A stretch of DNA of 64,000 nucleotides, taken from contig CM049308.1 in the NCBI GenBank assembly GCA_026874595.1, forward strand, positions 42,791,327 through 42,855,326. Reading direction: 5' to 3'. The notes under the pieces were generated by a model. It was given only the letters and a program-made list of their open reading frames with translations, made no database searches and had not been told where the DNA came from. The position numbers and the translations under genes are program-made. Shown piece after piece: positions 61,794-64,000 of the stretch; the first letter of the stretch is position 1; every line of letters starts with the position of its first letter. Origin of the DNA: Sipunculus nudus (taxonomy: Eukaryota > Annelida > Sipuncula > Golfingiida > Sipunculidae).

Positions 61794-62806
61794 CTACAAG
61801 CAAGAAGATGAATTGGTACCCTATGAAAACACAAGGCAGTTTGATTTTTTTTATAATTGACATCAGGCCAGTACTGACTGAAAACTAACATTTGTGTCTA
61901 AGGGTGTTATAATACAATTTGATAATTGAAATAAAATTCCAGTTTTATTAAAGTACAAGATTTCTGGACCTTTTTGGAATTGTCAAGGACAAAGTAACCC
62001 ATGATCAATGGTAAATAAGAAAGATCAATGCAAATATCTTTACTGTATGTGTTCAGTGATCTTAAATAACTGCATAAAAAAAGAGGGATGAATGTTAGAT
62101 GACACCAAGCTAATAACAATACAGTCTAGAATAAAGCTTTGGTCCTGTTCACCACTACTCTGAAGGAGTGATATTACCCATAAAATAAGCTGGTTAACCA
62201 AATTTTGCAACATGCAAAATTATATTTCACTGACTGTTTGCTGCTTTGCATGTCCAAACTATACCAAGTGTTATGTCCTCACAAAAAATCTTGTTCAAAA
62301 TCGGAATGTGTGTTCGAAAGAATCACAGAAAGAATCTTTGAGTTTGAGAGTCATTGAAATTTAAGTCAGAGTTCACCATCTTGAAGTCAGCCAAAAAAAA
62401 TTCTCCATTAAAACACTTTGAAATGGTAATTCAAGATTATCTTGTATATGTTTGTAAATTTACCCATTATTTTTACTTCAAGGTTCAACAACATGAAGCT
62501 GCCAATGCTGAGGTCAACATTTTTAAATCTTTGTGTTTTGTTCCAGACTGAATATCTTGCTATAGATTTAGAAGAAGTTTTACATTTGATTGGATTCTTT
62601 CTGACGCCTGGATTCATTGTGTCAAAGTCTGAATATAGGACCGTGAACTCTAGTCAGAGTTGGAACATAAATGGCTGCCCTTCACAAACGACAAAAACAT
62701 CACCCATTTGTAGCTAAAACTGCTCCAGTAACAAGCACAAAATGTCAGTAGCATAATATTATAAAAAGACAGGTCATTATTTTACAGAAAAAATCCAAAT
62801 AATTAC

Positions 62807-62932
62807 CAAGACACTGCAGTGTGAACTTCATCAAAGACCAAAGCAACCACTCTCTCTTTGTACATGGGCAGCTTCAGCATACTCCATATCTTCTTGTCTT
62901 GCATAAAGTTTTCAGGACTGCCAAACAAGTAG
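62807..62932 (-). CDS. RecQ-like helicase, exon with the DExH motif
   Basis: The 126-bp exon reads YLFGSPENFMQDKKIWSMLK, then LPMYKERVVALVFDEVHTAV and SW. FDEVH is the Walker B / motif II box and 'SW' begins the RecQ 'SWG' segment, completed by the G that opens exon 61595-61793. The acceptor is TTTTACAG, the donor TCTTG then GTAATT. The exons with the ATP-binding motif I (GKS/T loop) should lie at higher coordinates. I did not recognise them up to 64000, so the gene runs out of the window or is truncated. Confidence 0.85.
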
Positions 62933-64000
62933 CTGTAAAATAGTATTACAGATATTCAACTATTGAAATTATTTAATGAAAGGCTGATAACACTCTATGA
63001 TAAGTTGATCCTTTTAGCGATAGGTACCATGACTCATGGGACTATAATTTTTATCCAGTCTCTCAGGACTGCACCATTTATGCTCTGACTGTTAATGGGG
63101 AAGATACAAGTACTAATACATTTTACCTACAGAAGACTTACTGTGTAAACTTTAGACATGACAGTATAAACAAAATTCATCATAAAAACTTAGATGTAAT
63201 CTATTGTGTACACTTGTGTATGTGTGTTCGTAATGGGACTGAAATTTGTATGTTTTCTTATGTTTTCTTCATATATTAAAAAAAAGTTGCTACATACCAA
63301 TGTCCGATTGGGTCTGCTAGGGTCCTTTTTTCTACTGAGTATAATTGTGTTGATGTATTCATATATATGTATCTGTATTTAGAGGGCTCTTTTATTTGTA
63401 GTTTGCTGCCCCCCCCCCCCCCCCCCCCGTTTCAAATTAGTCAGAAAGGATGTAACATCTCAATATACAGCTTTCATTATGAAAAATAAATTTTAATTTC
63501 CTTTTGTGAAAAATATTTTATAAAGGAATATCTTTATATTCAAAGGTCTGATTGGGTCTGCTTGGTTCAATGTTTCATTCCTTTTGATGGGTATTAGTGC
63601 ATGTTTGAAATGGGATAAGAATTTATATTATTTTCCAATTTAACATTTACAGAAATATTAGGGGCTACCTGATCACATTATAAAATGAAAGTTACAGATT
63701 GTATTTTTGTTGTAAAAAACATAATTAAAACATTAAATTAAGACTTTTTTCTAATCATCTGAAGAGAAAATATGATTCATGAAGGGTTATTTGTATTTAA
63801 CATGGTCCTATTTGGTCTGATGGGGGGGGGGGGGGTCTCATTGGGTCCACTGGGGTACGATTAGGTTTGATGGGGTACGATTAGGTGATAGGCTTTCAGA
63901 TGAATACTTCATTGAGAACTCAGTCTTTAATTTGGAAGATTTATATGCACACGTGTATAATACAAACATATACACACATAAATAAATAAATAATATATAT
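62933..64000. other. AT-rich end of window with poly-C/poly-G runs
   Basis: A C18 run lies at about 63411-63428 and a G run at about 63824-63836. Phrases of the type 'gtctgattgggtctgct' recur near 63300, 63545, 63810 and 63840, so a loose local repeat is present. The end carries (ATAA)n. No helicase exon or transposon end is recognised. Confidence 0.5.

Overview
The window looks like nuclear DNA of an invertebrate metazoan, probably a mollusc and most likely a bivalve. It is AT-rich, its genes are split into small exons with GT/AG introns, and it is crowded with tandem repeats, mobile-element debris and one tRNA-derived SINE. The species cannot be read from the sequence. The bivalve guess rests on the style of the repeats and is an inference.

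From the left edge to about 50.9 kb, one minus-strand gene fills the window: an acetyl-CoA synthetase of the ACSS1/ACSS2 type. Eight consecutive exons are present (50773-50869, 47867-48066, 38035-38210, 32763-32915, 31947-32094, 19886-20023, 12162-12254, 308-417). All seven junctions are in phase and give about 371 continuous codons. The first exon(s) lie upstream of 50869 and were not found; the C-terminal exons lie left of base 1.

The introns hold the most unusual feature. Several large minisatellites are built from the edges of this gene's own exons. The 176-bp exon at 38035-38210 has its 3' edge with the donor site amplified on one side (55-bp unit, about 13 copies, 37300-38034). Its 5' edge with the acceptor site is amplified on the other side (62-bp unit, about 90 copies, 38211-46395, split by a hAT-like insertion). 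The exon at 12162-12254 has its donor edge amplified about a dozen times (11625-12161). A fourth array (466-3665, 47-bp unit) abuts the exon at 308-417 and may have the same origin. An inverted, broken copy of the 38 kb exon lies at 50121-50452.

The other introns are layered repeats: a family P (begins with a GGCCTACAGGCCT palindrome, ends GGTTCGCTAAAAA), a family Q (begins near GGGACCCATGGGTC, ends CAGCTGAGCTAAAAA), hairpin-ended elements containing 280-bp tandem repeats and GGTGGCGCCACC palindromes, a SINE with clean target-site duplications, a 1.8-kb TIR element, 315-bp repeats carrying CTCF-like motifs, and a block rich in nuclear-receptor-like direct repeats.

From about 51.9 kb to beyond 62.9 kb lies what appears to be a damaged DNA transposon with two convergent genes. 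One is a plus-strand, six-exon DUF6589-type transposase (52198-58508). The other is a minus-strand RecQ-like helicase (60309-62932, 5' end not found). The pairing resembles the helicase-bearing Academ lineage (AcademH); that assignment is an inference. Most reading-frame breaks lie in homopolymers, so either decay or assembly error could explain them.
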